DNA of 64,000 nucleotides, taken from the NCBI RefSeq assembly GCF_030848805.1, contig NC_092365.1, forward strand, positions 7,440,001 through 7,504,000. The letters are read 5' to 3'. Position numbers and translations under genes: made by a program. This DNA comes from Temnothorax longispinosus. Its lineage: Eukaryota; Arthropoda; Insecta; Hymenoptera; Formicidae. Below are positions 10,712-22,345 of the stretch, piece after piece (position 1 is the first letter of the stretch; each line of letters begins with the position of its first letter). The notes below the pieces were generated by a model that worked only from the letters and a program-made list of their open reading frames with translations, did no database searches and was not told the DNA's origin.

Positions 10712-11632
10712 GTGAGTGAGTGAGTGAGTGAGTGAGTGAGTGAGTGAGTGAGTGAGTGAGTGAGTGAGTGAGTGAGTGAGTGAGTGAGTGAGTGAGTGAG
10801 TGAGTGATGGTGAGTGAGTGAGTGAGTGAGTGAGTGAGTGAGTGAGTGAGTGAGTGAGTGACGTGAGTGAGTGAGGTGAGTGAGTGAGTGCGTGAGTGAG
10901 TGAGTGGTGCGTGTGGTGAGTGAGTGAGTGAGTGAGTGAGTGAGTGAGTGCGGTGAGTGGTGCGTGCGTGAGTGAGTGAGTGCGTGAGTGAGTGAGTGAG
11001 GAGTGGTGAGTGCGTGAGTGAGTGAGTGAGTGAGTGGTGAGTGAGTGCGTGAGTGAGTGAGTGAGTGAGTGAGTGAGTGGTGGGTGAGTGAGTGCGTGAG
11101 TGAGTGAGTGGTGAGTGAGTGAGTGAGTGGTGAGTGCGTGCGTGCGTGAGTGAGTGAGTGAGTGAGTGCGTGCGTGCGTGCGTGCGTGGTGCGTGGTGCG
11201 TGCGTGAGTGCGTGCGTGCGTGCGTGCGTGCGTGCGTGTGTGCGTGCGTGCGGTGAGTGCGTGGTGCGTGCGTGAGTGTGCGTGCGTGCGTGCGTGAGGT
11301 GCGTGCGTGCGTGCGTGAGTGGTGAGTGAGTGCGTGGTGAGTGAGTGAGTGTGTGGTGAGTGAGTGCGTGCGTGCGTGAGTGGAGTGCGTGAGTGAGTGA
11401 GTGAGTGAGTGAGTGAGTGAGTGAGTGCGTGAGTGCGTGGTGAGTGAGTGAGTGAGTGAGTGCGTGAGTGCGTGGTGAGTGAGTGGTGTGGTGCGTGCGT
11501 GGTGTGCGTGAGTGAGTGAGTGAGTGAGTGAGTGAGTGAGTGTGAGTGAGTGAGTGAGTGAGTGAGTGAGTGAGTGAGTGAGTGAGTGTGAGTGAGTAAG
11601 TGAGTGAGTGAGTGAGTGAGTGAGTGAGTGAT
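10712..11632. repeat. (GTGA)n / (GTGC)n microsatellite
   Basis: About 920 bp of GTGA units interspersed with GTGC and single-base slips. The long Thr-His-Ser-Leu frame on the minus strand is a product of the repeat, not a gene. Confidence 0.97.
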
Positions 11633-11639
11633 GGAAGAA

Positions 11640-12065
11640 CAAAACTGTTCTTTATTGCAGTGTAACCAAGTTCAGTGCGATAGTTCAGTGTACTCGCTGC
11701 CCTAGGTCTGAGGCAGGGTCAGGCAGTTCAGTGCAAGGACCGGGTAAGTAAATATGGCTGAAAACATAAATAGTAATATAAATAAAGTAATCACAACAAA
11801 TTATAAATATTAAATTAACTTATTGAATATTAAAGTAAACTTGTTAAATATTAAAAAAAGAGAATAATAATCTATTTAAGTATAGTTAGGTTATTTATTG
11901 TTTGTAAATATTATTTATTGTTTGTAAATATAAAATAACCTATTAAATATTAAACTAGTGTATTTATTGCATAAAATTGTATTTATAATCAAAATTATGA
12001 ATTATTTACATTATACAGAATATAAAAGAATTTTTATAACTAATAAATCAGCTGAAAGCAAAGTC
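11640..12065. other. Leader of the first Harbinger element's Myb gene
   Basis: No protein of its own is seen. It contains a GTAAGT at about 11744-11749 after GACCGG, which could be the donor of a 5' non-coding exon, with the acceptor at ATTATACAG near 12019. No terminal inverted repeat of the element was recognised. Confidence 0.35.
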
Positions 12066-14276
12066 ATGGAAAGTGAAACAGCAATTATACAAAGAGATGC
12101 GGCAGGAAATATTTTAATTGATGAAAATGGATTTGTTACTTGCATTTCTGAAGGTAAGTCAAATTATCTATTATATAAAATATGAGAGTAATTAAAAAAT
12201 CAACAAAAATGAAAATTTATATATTATTTTTTTAGGAGGGCTGGAATTTCAAATTTGTTATTCAGAGATCAATTTTAACTGCGACTCCATAAATTGTACG
12301 GTAAACAACAAGTCAATGTTCATTCCGTTAAATGATAATAATAACGAAAGCAATAAAGAAAATCAACAAGACAACTACACGGAAAATAGAATACCAGAAA
12401 GCTCAGAAAGTATAGAAGAAACATTTTCATGGTCAGATGCAAGCACAAAATTATTTTTATGTTTGTATAAAGAAAAAATACATTTACTTACGACAAGAAA
12501 AATTAGAAACAAAAAAGTATTATGGCAAAAAATAGCAGAAGAAATGAATATACAAGGCTATAATGTATCAAATATACAAACTGAAAATAAATTTAAATCA
12601 TTAGAAAGAGCTTACAAAAATATGATTACAAATAACAAAAAAACTGGCAGAAGTAGAGTAACATGTCCATATGAAACGTAAGTTATTATATTTTAACTGA
12701 AGAATTAATATAATATATATACAAATGTAATACATTTATATATACTTATGCACTAAGATTTTTTGCTTTAACTTTTTTCAAATATCTATCTTAAAAAAAA
12801 CCTCAAACACTTATATACAGATTTAATATATTTTGAATGGCAGTCACATATAAAGGTATCTCTAATCAAAGAAGCTAGCAGCGTTTCAGTTTTGTATTCG
12901 CATAATTAGCGCATCTTATCCAATGTATTATTATAAGCTATAGCAGTTCTAGTAATTGATTAAGTAGGTAAACAACATAATGTACACACAATACTTGATT
13001 CTGATTTTCAATTAAATTTTCTCACTATAAGATTCCGTAAGCAATTGTAATTAAACGAAAGACGACTTAAAACAAACATTAAAGCCTTAAATCCAATAAA
13101 TACAATTAATATATATAATTTTCATTAACTCTGTTTTATTAACTTTTACGAACATTGAGAGAAATTAATATCTTGACAGATGTTTCATTATTAAAGAATT
13201 TTCTTTAAAAAAAAATAATAATAAGTAGAACAATAAAATCAAAAAATGGTGCAAATTAGAAATTTGCACATGGCTTCCTCATAGAGGAAGTGATATGTCT
13301 TAAGATGCTAATACGGCCCTCTGATTGGCTGATGACGCCTTAAAACTATATTTAAGACGATCTTGAATATAAGACCCGACTATGAATACCGGCCTTAAAG
13401 AATTGTATATATATATAAAAAAATGGGTAACCCCTTTATTATTAACAATTTTTAATAATTCTATTATATTCTTCAGTCTTTTCTACCCCTATTTCATATA
13501 AAAAAAATTTTTTACGAAAACAAAGCTTCCTCTATGAGGAAGCAAAATTGTAGTAGGAAAATATTTTTTATAATATAAAATGCATTATTATAGAGAATTG
13601 ACGGATTTAATTGGGAGTAAACATAATATTGAACCTCTAATCACATCTGGAAATAAAGGCACAATACTGAGAACTGACAGAACTACACCTACGTAAGTTT
13701 TATATAAGTTCTTTTAATAATTTGTGTATTATTTCTTATATTAGATAATATTAAATAATCTTTTACATAATAATTACTAAAGTTTAGTTAATGGTTAAAG
13801 AACACATATATGGAAGACATTTCTTTATACACAAATAATATCGTTTATCTGAAACAGAAAATATACCGACAGGAAGTAACGCATCAGCCAGTCAAGATAT
13901 TTCAATATTTGAATCGGGAACAACCAACCAAGAATCAATGCTAATAGCAACAACACCAACTATGTCTAATCAGTCTAATCTACAAAACACACTTTCTGTT
14001 GAAGAAATGCAAAGCAGAAACAAAAGGCAAATGGGCACAACAGCAAAAGTTTTGCAATCGTGTCAAGAAAGTATGAAAGAACTGATAGAACGTATTCAAG
14101 AAGAAAAGCACGATAAAATTGAAAGAGAAAAAGAGATATTAATGGAATATAGACAAATGAGACAATCGTATGAAAAATATTTAGACAAAGTACAGGAGCA
14201 ATTGATAATTGCAAACAAAATGAGAGAAGAAAGAAATAATTTATTAAAAGCTTATCTTGATAAACAAACTAAATAA
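12066..14276 (+). CDS. Myb/SANT-like DNA-binding protein of PIF/Harbinger element 1 (spliced)
   Basis: I read four exons: 12066-12153 (ATG at 12066), 12236-12677, 13594-13692, and about 13858-14276. The first three join in frame at GT...AG sites. The last junction does not give a clean frame, so there may be a small lesion or an unseen site. Exon 2 holds a Trp-rich Myb/SANT-like trihelix (FSWSDASTKLFLCLY, LWQKIAEEM, ENKFKSLERAYK). The C-terminal exon is a charged coiled-coil segment. PIF/Harbinger elements normally carry such a Myb-like partner that helps the transposase enter the nucleus and bind DNA. The partner here is the minus-strand transposase at 16511-19510. Confidence 0.75.
13274..13543. 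repeat. Small MITE in a Myb-gene intron
   Basis: Ends GCTTCCTCATAGAGGAAG (13274-13291) and its inverted copy at 13525-13543. Each end is itself nearly palindromic. A similar end-like motif stands alone at 20155-20173 in intron 1 of the second Myb gene. Confidence 0.6.
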
Positions 14277-14524
14277 TTAATTAAGAGTTAAAGACTTAAA
14301 GTTTTATAATTTATTTTTGTTTTGTTTTTGGCATTATTTCAATTTAATGCAATACTGTTTATTTTGTTTTATTTTAAATATTATCTTAATAAATAACTTT
14401 TTTATGTAGTAACTGCAATATCTAACTGTAATGTAAACATACAAAACTGTTTTCTTGATGTTTGTTTATTACTTGGCAATATAATATCTACAATTTTATG
14501 CATATATATTATAAACATACATGT
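14277..14524. other. AT-rich 3' flank of the Myb gene
   Basis: No gene seen. This is probably internal Harbinger sequence between its two convergent genes, cut by the GC-rich insertion that follows. Confidence 0.4.
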
Positions 14525-16408
14525 TGCAACCCGATTTCCCTCGGTCTCGCTGGCCGAGGGAGCGCGGCTACAAATTAATCCGCGGGCCACCGGACGATAG
14601 CTCCGAGGGGATAACGAAGTCACTTCTCTTACCGAAATTCCCGTATCTTAGATCTTGGGCGATACCATTTGATTGGGCGCCAGGTGCAATTATAGACGCG
14701 CACCACGTCTCGATAACGTTCTCCTCCTTAATCTCGCCACAAGCTCAGGGCGTAGCTCCGCGTGAAAGGGATGAAGGTGGAGAAGGAGCGTAACGCAAGC
14801 AACACAGAAATAAAGCCCGGCAATAAACAATAGTAAATAGGTATATTTCATTCAATAAACACAACGAGCAAATCGTATCGGGAAACCAAGGCCGGATCTC
14901 GCTCAAATGGCCGATATTACCGCGGTACTCGGGGCGGCCGTTACCGCACGCGCGAAGTGCGTGATGTTCACGCTCGCGAGGCTCCCTTCGCGAGCGAAGC
15001 TTTCAATCCTAAGCGCGACCCCGCGATAACGTCAATCTGCCCACGTCTTAATCTCCGGATCCCGAACGCTCGGCGATTCTCACACGCCCGACGCAAACGA
15101 TTCTCATACACTCGACATAACAATTCTCACCCGCACGACACAATGTATGCAACGCCCGAATGGCGCGCTCGCGAGATTCCTATGTGAGCCCACACGACGA
15201 TATTTGCCCGCACACCCGGCGCAAGATATCCGCGAGGCCCGCGATGCCCCTCAACGCACCCCAAGGTGCCCGGCGCGGTCCCTCCCGACACGCACACGGG
15301 ACTTCCGTACGCGAAACGCGACAATAACGCGACAATCATACGCAAAAGGAGCCCGGCGCGGTCCCTCCCGACACGCACACGGGACTTTCGTACGCGACAC
15401 GCGACAATATACCGTAGTACGCAACACTAAACACAATATTCACAAGACGCACACGACGCTATACGCGAATTGACTGCCGATCACACGCAAGCTTTCGAGT
15501 AGGACTTTTACTGTTTCTGGCTACGATCTCGGCCGGCCACGTGCCCGCGATCCCGACAAACAGCCGCGATAATCTTCCCGGCATCCACAACGGCGGGAGC
15601 CGGTAGCGAAGTACGACACGTAATCAGGCCGATTCACACGGTAATCTACTCGATATACGCCTTTCCGGCACCGTGTCGCGACCGAGATCGAGCCCTCAAT
15701 GAATAGGCAGCACCGGAGTGGAGATCTTACAATTTGGCTGCTCGCTGCTGCTCGGCGGCGTCGGGGCGCTCCTCCAAGGGTGGCTCCTCGTCCGCGGCTA
15801 GATCGACAGTCAGGAGCGGTCGGTTCGGCGGGACCACGCCGGACCCCCGCACTTGCGCCCTCAAGCTCGCAATTCTTCCGCCCCGCCGATTGGTTGTGTG
15901 CGTCGCCCTGTTCGCGACGTTGCAGACGATTTCCGCCATTTTCCCGCGGCACATTTGATTCGGCTGCTGGTTGTGCGCGGGCCCCTCGCGGTTTTCCGCC
16001 CGGCTGATCAGACCGTGGCGGCGCCGCTCGGCCCTTGGAGCGCCGTCGGGTGAGTGTGTGGGTCGTCCACCCGCGCTGCAGTCGCGGTGGCGCACCCGTG
16101 TTCATGCTGCGGCGGGGCCGTGTTACGCTGTGCGAGGCATTCCCGGCGCTTTTCCAGCGGCAGGTCCCGGTGGCCCGCCCGTCGGCCGACCACTCTGTCG
16201 TGCGTCCTCCGAGCGCCCGTTTCTCCCTCGTCGCGACTATCGTCGTTACATCTGGTCGTGATCCCACGCTCCGGCACCACCTGTCATCCCTACGGAATGT
16301 TTCTCAAAAAAGGTTAGTTAACGCGGGTAGCCCCTCCTCGACCCGAGTCGAGGCGCCATCCCTGACCTTCCCCTCGGCCGAGCTATCGCCTGGGCGGCGG
16401 ACGTGACA
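14525..16408. mobile_element. GC-rich insertion, candidate solo LTR
   Basis: A sharply bounded 1.9-kb GC-rich block within AT-rich Harbinger DNA. The proposed ends are TGCAACCC and GGACGTGACA, flanked by CATGT (14520-14524) and AATGT (16409-16413), a 4/5 match. It has many overlapping open frames on both strands, as expected of GC-rich DNA, and none shows a retroelement domain. The LTR reading rests only on the TG...CA ends, the near-duplication and the composition. Confidence 0.45.
15268..15416. repeat. Two 83-bp direct repeats within the GC-rich block
   Basis: Copies begin at 15268 and 15351 with GCCCGGCGCGGTCCCTCCCG. They stay alike for about 65 bp each. Confidence 0.85.
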
Positions 16409-16510
16409 AATGTCACGTCACAATGTATATCTATATTCTATATTTTATGCATTACAAAATAAAAAAATTTATAATACAAAATATTTGAATTATAATACAT
16501 TATTTTCTTT

Positions 16511-19510
16511 TTATCGAGATAGTAAATTACAGATTTCGTCACGAACATGCGTTCCTCTCACATCATCCTCATATTCCCTTGCATTATCGATCATTACAAT
16601 TGGTCTATTTTGTAATTCAATATCAGGATATTCTTCATTTAGTTGTGGTTCAAAATAGTGTAGGTCTTGCACATTCGCAATGTTATGTAATACACAACAT
16701 GCATGTATGACTCGTACCATTCGTGGTATATCTCGCAATTTGAAGTGATATAACTGACGAAATCTTTGCTTAAGGCAGCCAAATGCATTTTCGATAACAA
16801 CTCTGCATGAGCTTAGTTTCTGGTTGAATGATCTTTGTGCACGTGTCAAGTGTCCGTTATCTTTATATGGAACAATCAATTGTTTCAAACAAGGATAAGC
16901 ACTATCTCCCAACAGGTAATAATTATCTGAAAATTATTATTATATATGTATAATGTATAATATATAATATGTATAATGTATATATGTATAATGTGTATAT
17001 GTATATGTATATATGTATGTATATATGTATGTGTATGTGTATATGTATATATGTATAATGTGTATATGTATAATGTATATGTATAATATATATGTATAAT
17101 GTATAATATATGTATATATATATATAATGTGTTCGGGAGGCGATCTCGACGAGATCGTCCCGCTTGAATGCCGGGATCCGCTCAGAGACGAGCGCGAAGA
17201 CAGCCGGTGTCGCGAGCTTTGACTCTCGCTGAAGGATAGGGATCAGGAAACTGAAGCTCTTGTAATTCACCAAAGACATTTATTTCATCCACACAATGGA
17301 GCACAATGACGCTCGGCGCACTTCGCGTACAGTCTTTCGTCCTCCTGACGCGGCCGGATCGGAGTAAACCGAATGGCGGATCTCGCAGAGTCGGAGCAAG
17401 CCGAATATCGGAGGTCGCACAGGCGGAAATCTTGCGCGTCCGAGATTTTGCGTGTCGGACTTCTTGTTCGCGGGATCGGATTACCGAAACCGCGGGTGAT
17501 AATGCAAAGAGCGTCGGAGTTTCCTTTACGGCACACAGCGAATACGCTAACACAAATTACAACTAAATAGCGGCGTACTGATTTTCGAGCGGTTTAAGCG
17601 ATCGTGAGCTTGGATGCGAGCGAGCCGACGACTCGATAGATTCTGCCCGCTCCGCATTCGATTCGGCAGTCGCGTCATGCGAAAACGGGGAGAGGAATTC
17701 CGCCCCTTGCGGGAAAAGTGACTTTATTTGTCCTTATATCTATCGTAAACTCGTGGAGCACGCGTTCCGGTTGCTAGGCCCGGTGCCTCGACGAATAAGC
17801 GTGCGAGACGCTTTTCGAAACACGTGATCGCGGATACCAGATGTTCCTCGCTGAGCTGCGCGTTTCGAGCGCTGAATAATGTTTTCGGTTTGACTTTCCA
17901 ACATAATGTATAATCATGGACTATTATATGTATATGAACTGCTCATGTAAAAAAAATGTAGCAGCAGCATGATAGAGATTGAAAATAACTTCAAGCTTTC
18001 TCTTCTAAGTGTACACATTGATTGTTAATGTCTGCGCCATTCAATGGGCGCACTTCTTAAAGGGGAAAGTGTGAAGTTATTTTGCATCTCTTTGTCACAC
18101 TGTAGACAAGAAATTTCTTTGTTCTAGCAAGGGATGAACAGTTCATATATAATATAGGTCCATATTTATATTATAAAACCAATTTTTATTTTCAATTTAC
18201 CTCCACAAATATTATGTAGATCATTATATAATGTTGAATTTTTAAAAACTCTTGCATCGTGAACGGAACCTGGATACCCAATAAATACGTCAATAAATTT
18301 CATGTCATGATTAACCGTCCCTTGCACATGAATGGAAAAATATTGTTTCCGATTTATATAGGAATCAGGATCTTCCGCAGGTTTGTCTATTTTGATGTGA
18401 GAACCATCAATAGCACCTGAAAGAGATTTCAATAATGAGAAGATTTCAATGAGCAAAATATTTTACATTAAAAATGTGAGAATATACTCTTATATATTTA
18501 CCAATTATATTAGGAAATCCTTTTCGTTGTAGATAAAAGTTTGAGGTTTGTTCTTTTTCGAGATCAGTTGGATATTTAATAATATGATGCGCTAAAGCTA
18601 AAATAAAATCGGTTACTCTTGTTATTACTGTGTGTAATGCACTTATTGTTATTCCGAATCTATCTGCTACATCTCGATAAGATCCTGTTTGATGACCCAC
18701 AAACCATAAATAACATAAAATATGTTTTTCAGCGCTTATTTTATTATTTTGTATACGTTCTGAAAAAATAAAGTATAAATAAACAAAATAATAAAATATT
18801 TTTATTTTTATTTTTTAAGTATTATTTTTATTATTTTTTTGCTGTATATATTTAAAGTTAAACTGATTTCGTTAATACCTTGTATAGAAGTAAATATTTC
18901 CGACACTGTAAATTGGTCTATTAATTGATATGCTGCTCTTCTTGACAAGCGAAAGTGCATAAGAAAATCAACGTTATTATAATTATGAACAATATGTTCG
19001 ATATAATTGTTTATTTTCACATGTTCAATTCTTTGCACTAATCCGAAAATTGGATGTAACATGTGTAACTCATAAAAATCTGCAAATAAAAAATTATACT
19101 TACTAGTACTACTACTACTAGTACTACGACTACGTTTACGTGAGCGTTACTTCTGTAGCAACTTACGATAATTCCTTCGCGTAAACGGGATTTTGTAGTA
19201 ACTTACGATAATTTACTCCGCGTAAACGAGTGATATATCGTAAGTTACTACAGAAATAACGCTCGCGTAAACGTAGTATAGGTTAGTTTACATTAGGTTA
19301 AATTAATTAAAAAAAAATTTTAATTTTTTTATAATATAATAATACATTGCATATAAAATACATACCATCGTCATCGTAACGCACAATAGGTTGAAATGGA
19401 AACATATTATTTTCTTCATCATCAGAAGATTCAAAAAATAAATCATTCAAGATCATCGCCATGTTAATTATTGCACTGACGCGTTCTTTGACACCCGAGT
19501 TATACAGCAC
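16511..19510 (-). CDS. PIF/Harbinger element 1 transposase (spliced)
   Basis: The minus-strand exons read as 19510 (or 19462) to 19366, about 19079 to 18830, about 18763 to 18502, 18416 to 18201, and 16926 to 16511. Exon 1 is acidic; the next two carry the helical N-terminal region (HFRLSRRAAYQLI, YRDVADRFGIT). The DDE_Tnp_4 nuclease is in the last two: GAIDGSH with the first Asp, GYPGSVHDARVF, GDSAYP with the second Asp, and VIENAFGCLKQRF with the Glu. The final intron is inflated by a TATG microsatellite and a solo LTR. The exon 2 donor is uncertain. The gene is convergent with the Myb gene at 12066, the usual Harbinger arrangement. Confidence 0.8.
16935..17125. repeat. (TATG)n/(TA)n microsatellite
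   Basis: Runs of TATGTA and TATAATG units in the last intron of the Harbinger 1 transposase, directly before the solo LTR. Confidence 0.9.
17130..17903. mobile_element. Solo LTR with 5-bp target duplication
   Basis: A 774-bp GC-rich block that starts TGTTCGGGAGG and ends GACTTTCCAACA. It is flanked by perfect TAATG copies (17125-17129 and 17904-17908). It has no coding domain. The TG...CA ends and duplication fit an LTR left by recombination. It sits inside the last intron of the Harbinger 1 transposase, so splicing could remove it. Confidence 0.85.
19128..19283. repeat. Foldback MITE in transposase intron 1
   Basis: The left arm (about 19130-19173, CTACGTTTACGTGAGCGTTA at its start) is the inverse of the right arm (about 19232-19279). 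Between them CAACTTACGATAATT and CGTAAACG motifs recur. Confidence 0.8.
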
Positions 19511-19756
19511 TCCCTATTGATTGACGAGTTAGATCGTGCACAAATCAGTATGTCCAGATCGCCACAGATGTCGACATGCACAGGTGTCAGGCACGGTGAT
19601 AGCGAGGCGCAAAGAACAGACCAGAGAAGCAGGAACCAGGAGCATGCGCAGTAAAGCAGATCCTCGCCAGACCCGAGTTCAGCCAGTTTGAGGTTAGAAA
19701 TAGTGTGAATTTTTTCACGGAAATATCGGGCTGTCCGGTTGCACGGAAAGAAAGAC
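19511..19756. other. Sequence between the two Harbinger elements
   Basis: No gene seen. On the minus strand it has weak likeness (GAGGAT...CTGCGCATG...CCTG) to the 5' leader of the non-LTR element at 28240-32930. It could be the other half of the leader interrupted by Harbinger 2. Confidence 0.3.
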
Positions 19757-20008
19757 TTAGGGTCCGTTCCGTTTCGCGCATTGAGTGCATGAACTGCATG
19801 GACAACCGTTCCGTTTCAGGTAATGCGCGCATTAGTGGCGCATAGGATTCCCTTAGAATCCCCCCACCTCTAACGCATCAAGGGCGCATCGGCTACTACA
19901 ACTCGGACTTGAAGCAGTTAATGCGCGCATGCGCAGATGCGTATTTACCTCTAATAACATCAAATAACATAACCTTTTACTCAAGAAGAAGAAGTATCAC
20001 AGAACACG

Positions 20009-21167
20009 ATGGAGGAATTAGTAGAATTTCCCGTGTTAGTGGATGACGAATTATTAACCCTAGTCGTAAATAAAGAAACCGCGTCAAGACCATCAGGAGG
20101 TAAAATTGAAATTTTTATGTTTTTTTTAATAAATTGTATTTTTGTATTAATATTGCTTCCTCATAGAGGAGCTTTGTGAGCGAAGGTTTCTACTTGTATG
20201 TGTTAATATTTTTCTGTAAAGACAACAATTTCTTGGCGCAACTTGTACAAGATGTAAAAAATAAAGAACCAAGTACCCTCCAGCCTGATGAAAATTGTGA
20301 TACAAATAATTTGAAAGACTCAGGTTAGTTTTTTAAGCACTCTTCAACGTATTTGATATTAATGATATTATATTATATTATTATTTTAATAATATTTTTA
20401 GATGATCTCGGAAAGAATTTTTCATGGCCGGACAGTGCAGTGTTTCTACTTATAGACTTATATCGAGAGAAGGAAGAAGAGTTTTTATTAGGTTTTAAGC
20501 GTCACAATACTTTGTGGGCAGAAATTGCTACGATGATGAAGCAAACAAACCACAAATATAATTTAAGTGGACTGCAGTGTTCGAATAAGTGGTCAGGACT
20601 AAAGCGTACATATAAAAATATTTCAGACCAAAACAAACGGAGTGGCAATTGTCGAAACTCATGGGCATTTTTTTCGGTAATTATACATTTTATAAATATG
20701 CAAACATTATACTAACGTTTTAATTCTAAAAACCTTTCTTGCATTATATTTGCTTCTCTTTATATATATTTATAATCATAGACAAAAATATATTCAATTT
20801 CTATTTATATTGTAATTATTTAAGTTTGGAATTGAGGACGAATGTTAGGACTAGGTGCATATATTATCAATGCAAAGCATTATGTAAAATAATAATCTTT
20901 TGTTATTTGATTAGGTGATGGATTCGATATTTGGAAAAAAAGCTTGTACAAAACCTCTTTCTGAGGCTTCAAGTGACGGTCCAGAACCACCTGTACCTAC
21001 AGCATCTACCTCGAATGCTATGTCAAGTGGCTCATTGTCACCAGCTTGTGAAGTCCAAAGCAAGTACACTTATGACTTATGATCAAGTTAATATACCTAA
21101 AGAAAAACATAATATAACCAAAAATTAAAAGATTATTTAATTTAATGATTAGAAACCAAATAAAAAC

Positions 21168-21217
<50 letters not shown>

Positions 21218-21725
21218 GCATACATGTTTATACAAAGTATAATATTACCAGTTTATATCGTGAGCGTTTTCCAACAAGCGACACAAGTCGACACAAACAT
21301 CGTTCTATCTTTTTTCTTGGCAATGAGTAACAAAGACAAAACAACACTTATGTCGCACTATATGTTGATATATATATAACGGTTTGAATTCAATTAAGTA
21401 TTATTTCTAATAGCTTCTTAGTTTTGTTATACATTAGTCTTAAAGTTCGAATGTGTTCTTCTTTTGTTAATAATATTTTTTGAAATTAGATCCAGCTAAA
21501 AAAAGAAGAGTCGAGACCATTTTAGAAAATTATATTACCGATATTCGTCAAGAAAAGGAGGTGATAAAGAAACAACGGGATGAAGAAAATCAACGTCGCG
21601 AACAACGGAGAAAAGAAAGATATGAAGAAAGAAAAGCTGAGCGTGCAAGCATGCACGAGGATCGAATGAAAATAGAGCAGTCATTAGTGGATATTTTACA
21701 TAAGTTAGCTGAAGCTAAGAAGTAA
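20009..21725 (+). CDS. Myb/SANT-like protein of PIF/Harbinger element 2 (spliced)
   Basis: The start ATG is at 20009. Exons 20009-20099, 20222-20323, 20402-20676 and 20915 to about 21063 join in frame at GT...AG sites. A last exon begins near 21491 and ends with the stop at 21723-21725. The exon 4 to 5 junction does not resolve cleanly. Exon 3 carries the Myb/SANT-like trihelix (FSWPDSAVFLLIDLY, LWAEIATMM, CSNKWSGLKRTYK). A Ser/Pro-rich linker follows, then a basic coiled-coil tail. It is probably the DNA-binding partner of the transposase at 22346-24009. A (TA)n tract (about 21175-21215) lies in the last intron. Confidence 0.78.
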
Positions 21726-22345
21726 AAGATCATATCTTATTATCCTATTAAGAATTTTAAAGATTTTATAAGGACCGGTCTACAATACGTCGCCAACGCC
21801 TTCTCGTCGCCAGTCGCGAGAGATGACAACTGCTAGTTGAAAATTGTTATTTCCGAGTGCAATTAACATAATACGTTAAAATTAAGAATGTGATGACTTG
21901 ATATGTGATATTCGACAGTTTAATCTGTAATGAGGGTTTTCATGGAGATACAGTATTACTTACATAATAAGTTTACTTTACAACACACATATTACAGTAT
22001 TACTTGCATATTATGAATTTATTATTTTTTTAGCATTACTTTTTAGTATTACTAATGATTCTGGCAAACCAACGCGATAACGTTGTAGGCGGCGGTTATT
22101 ACAATTACTTAATTACTATTACTTATTGAAGTTGATTATATTATAATATTTTTTATAATATTTAAAACTGTAGGAAGAAGACAAATAAAAGTAAATACAA
22201 AAAGAAAACTCTATTGAAAGACGTGTAATTATTACTATATAGTAATCATCTTGGTGTTAAAATGATTGTTTATAACATAAGATACATGCTCGGGATATAT
22301 ATATATATATTTCGTAATTATCTTGGTAGTTTAAATAACTTTCTG
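21726..22345. other. Region between convergent Harbinger 2 genes
   Basis: AT-rich, with a short GC-richer patch at about 21770-21840. It serves as the 3' flanks of both genes. Nothing else was recognised. Confidence 0.4.

Noticed and set aside
10620..11642. A 340-residue minus-strand frame of Thr-His-Ser-Leu repeats
   Set aside because: It follows the GTGA microsatellite; both strands stay open simply because the repeat lacks stops.
15521..16406. Several overlapping frames of 90-250 residues on both strands of the GC-rich block
   Set aside because: Open on many frames at once because of high GC content; no domain or conserved motif was seen.
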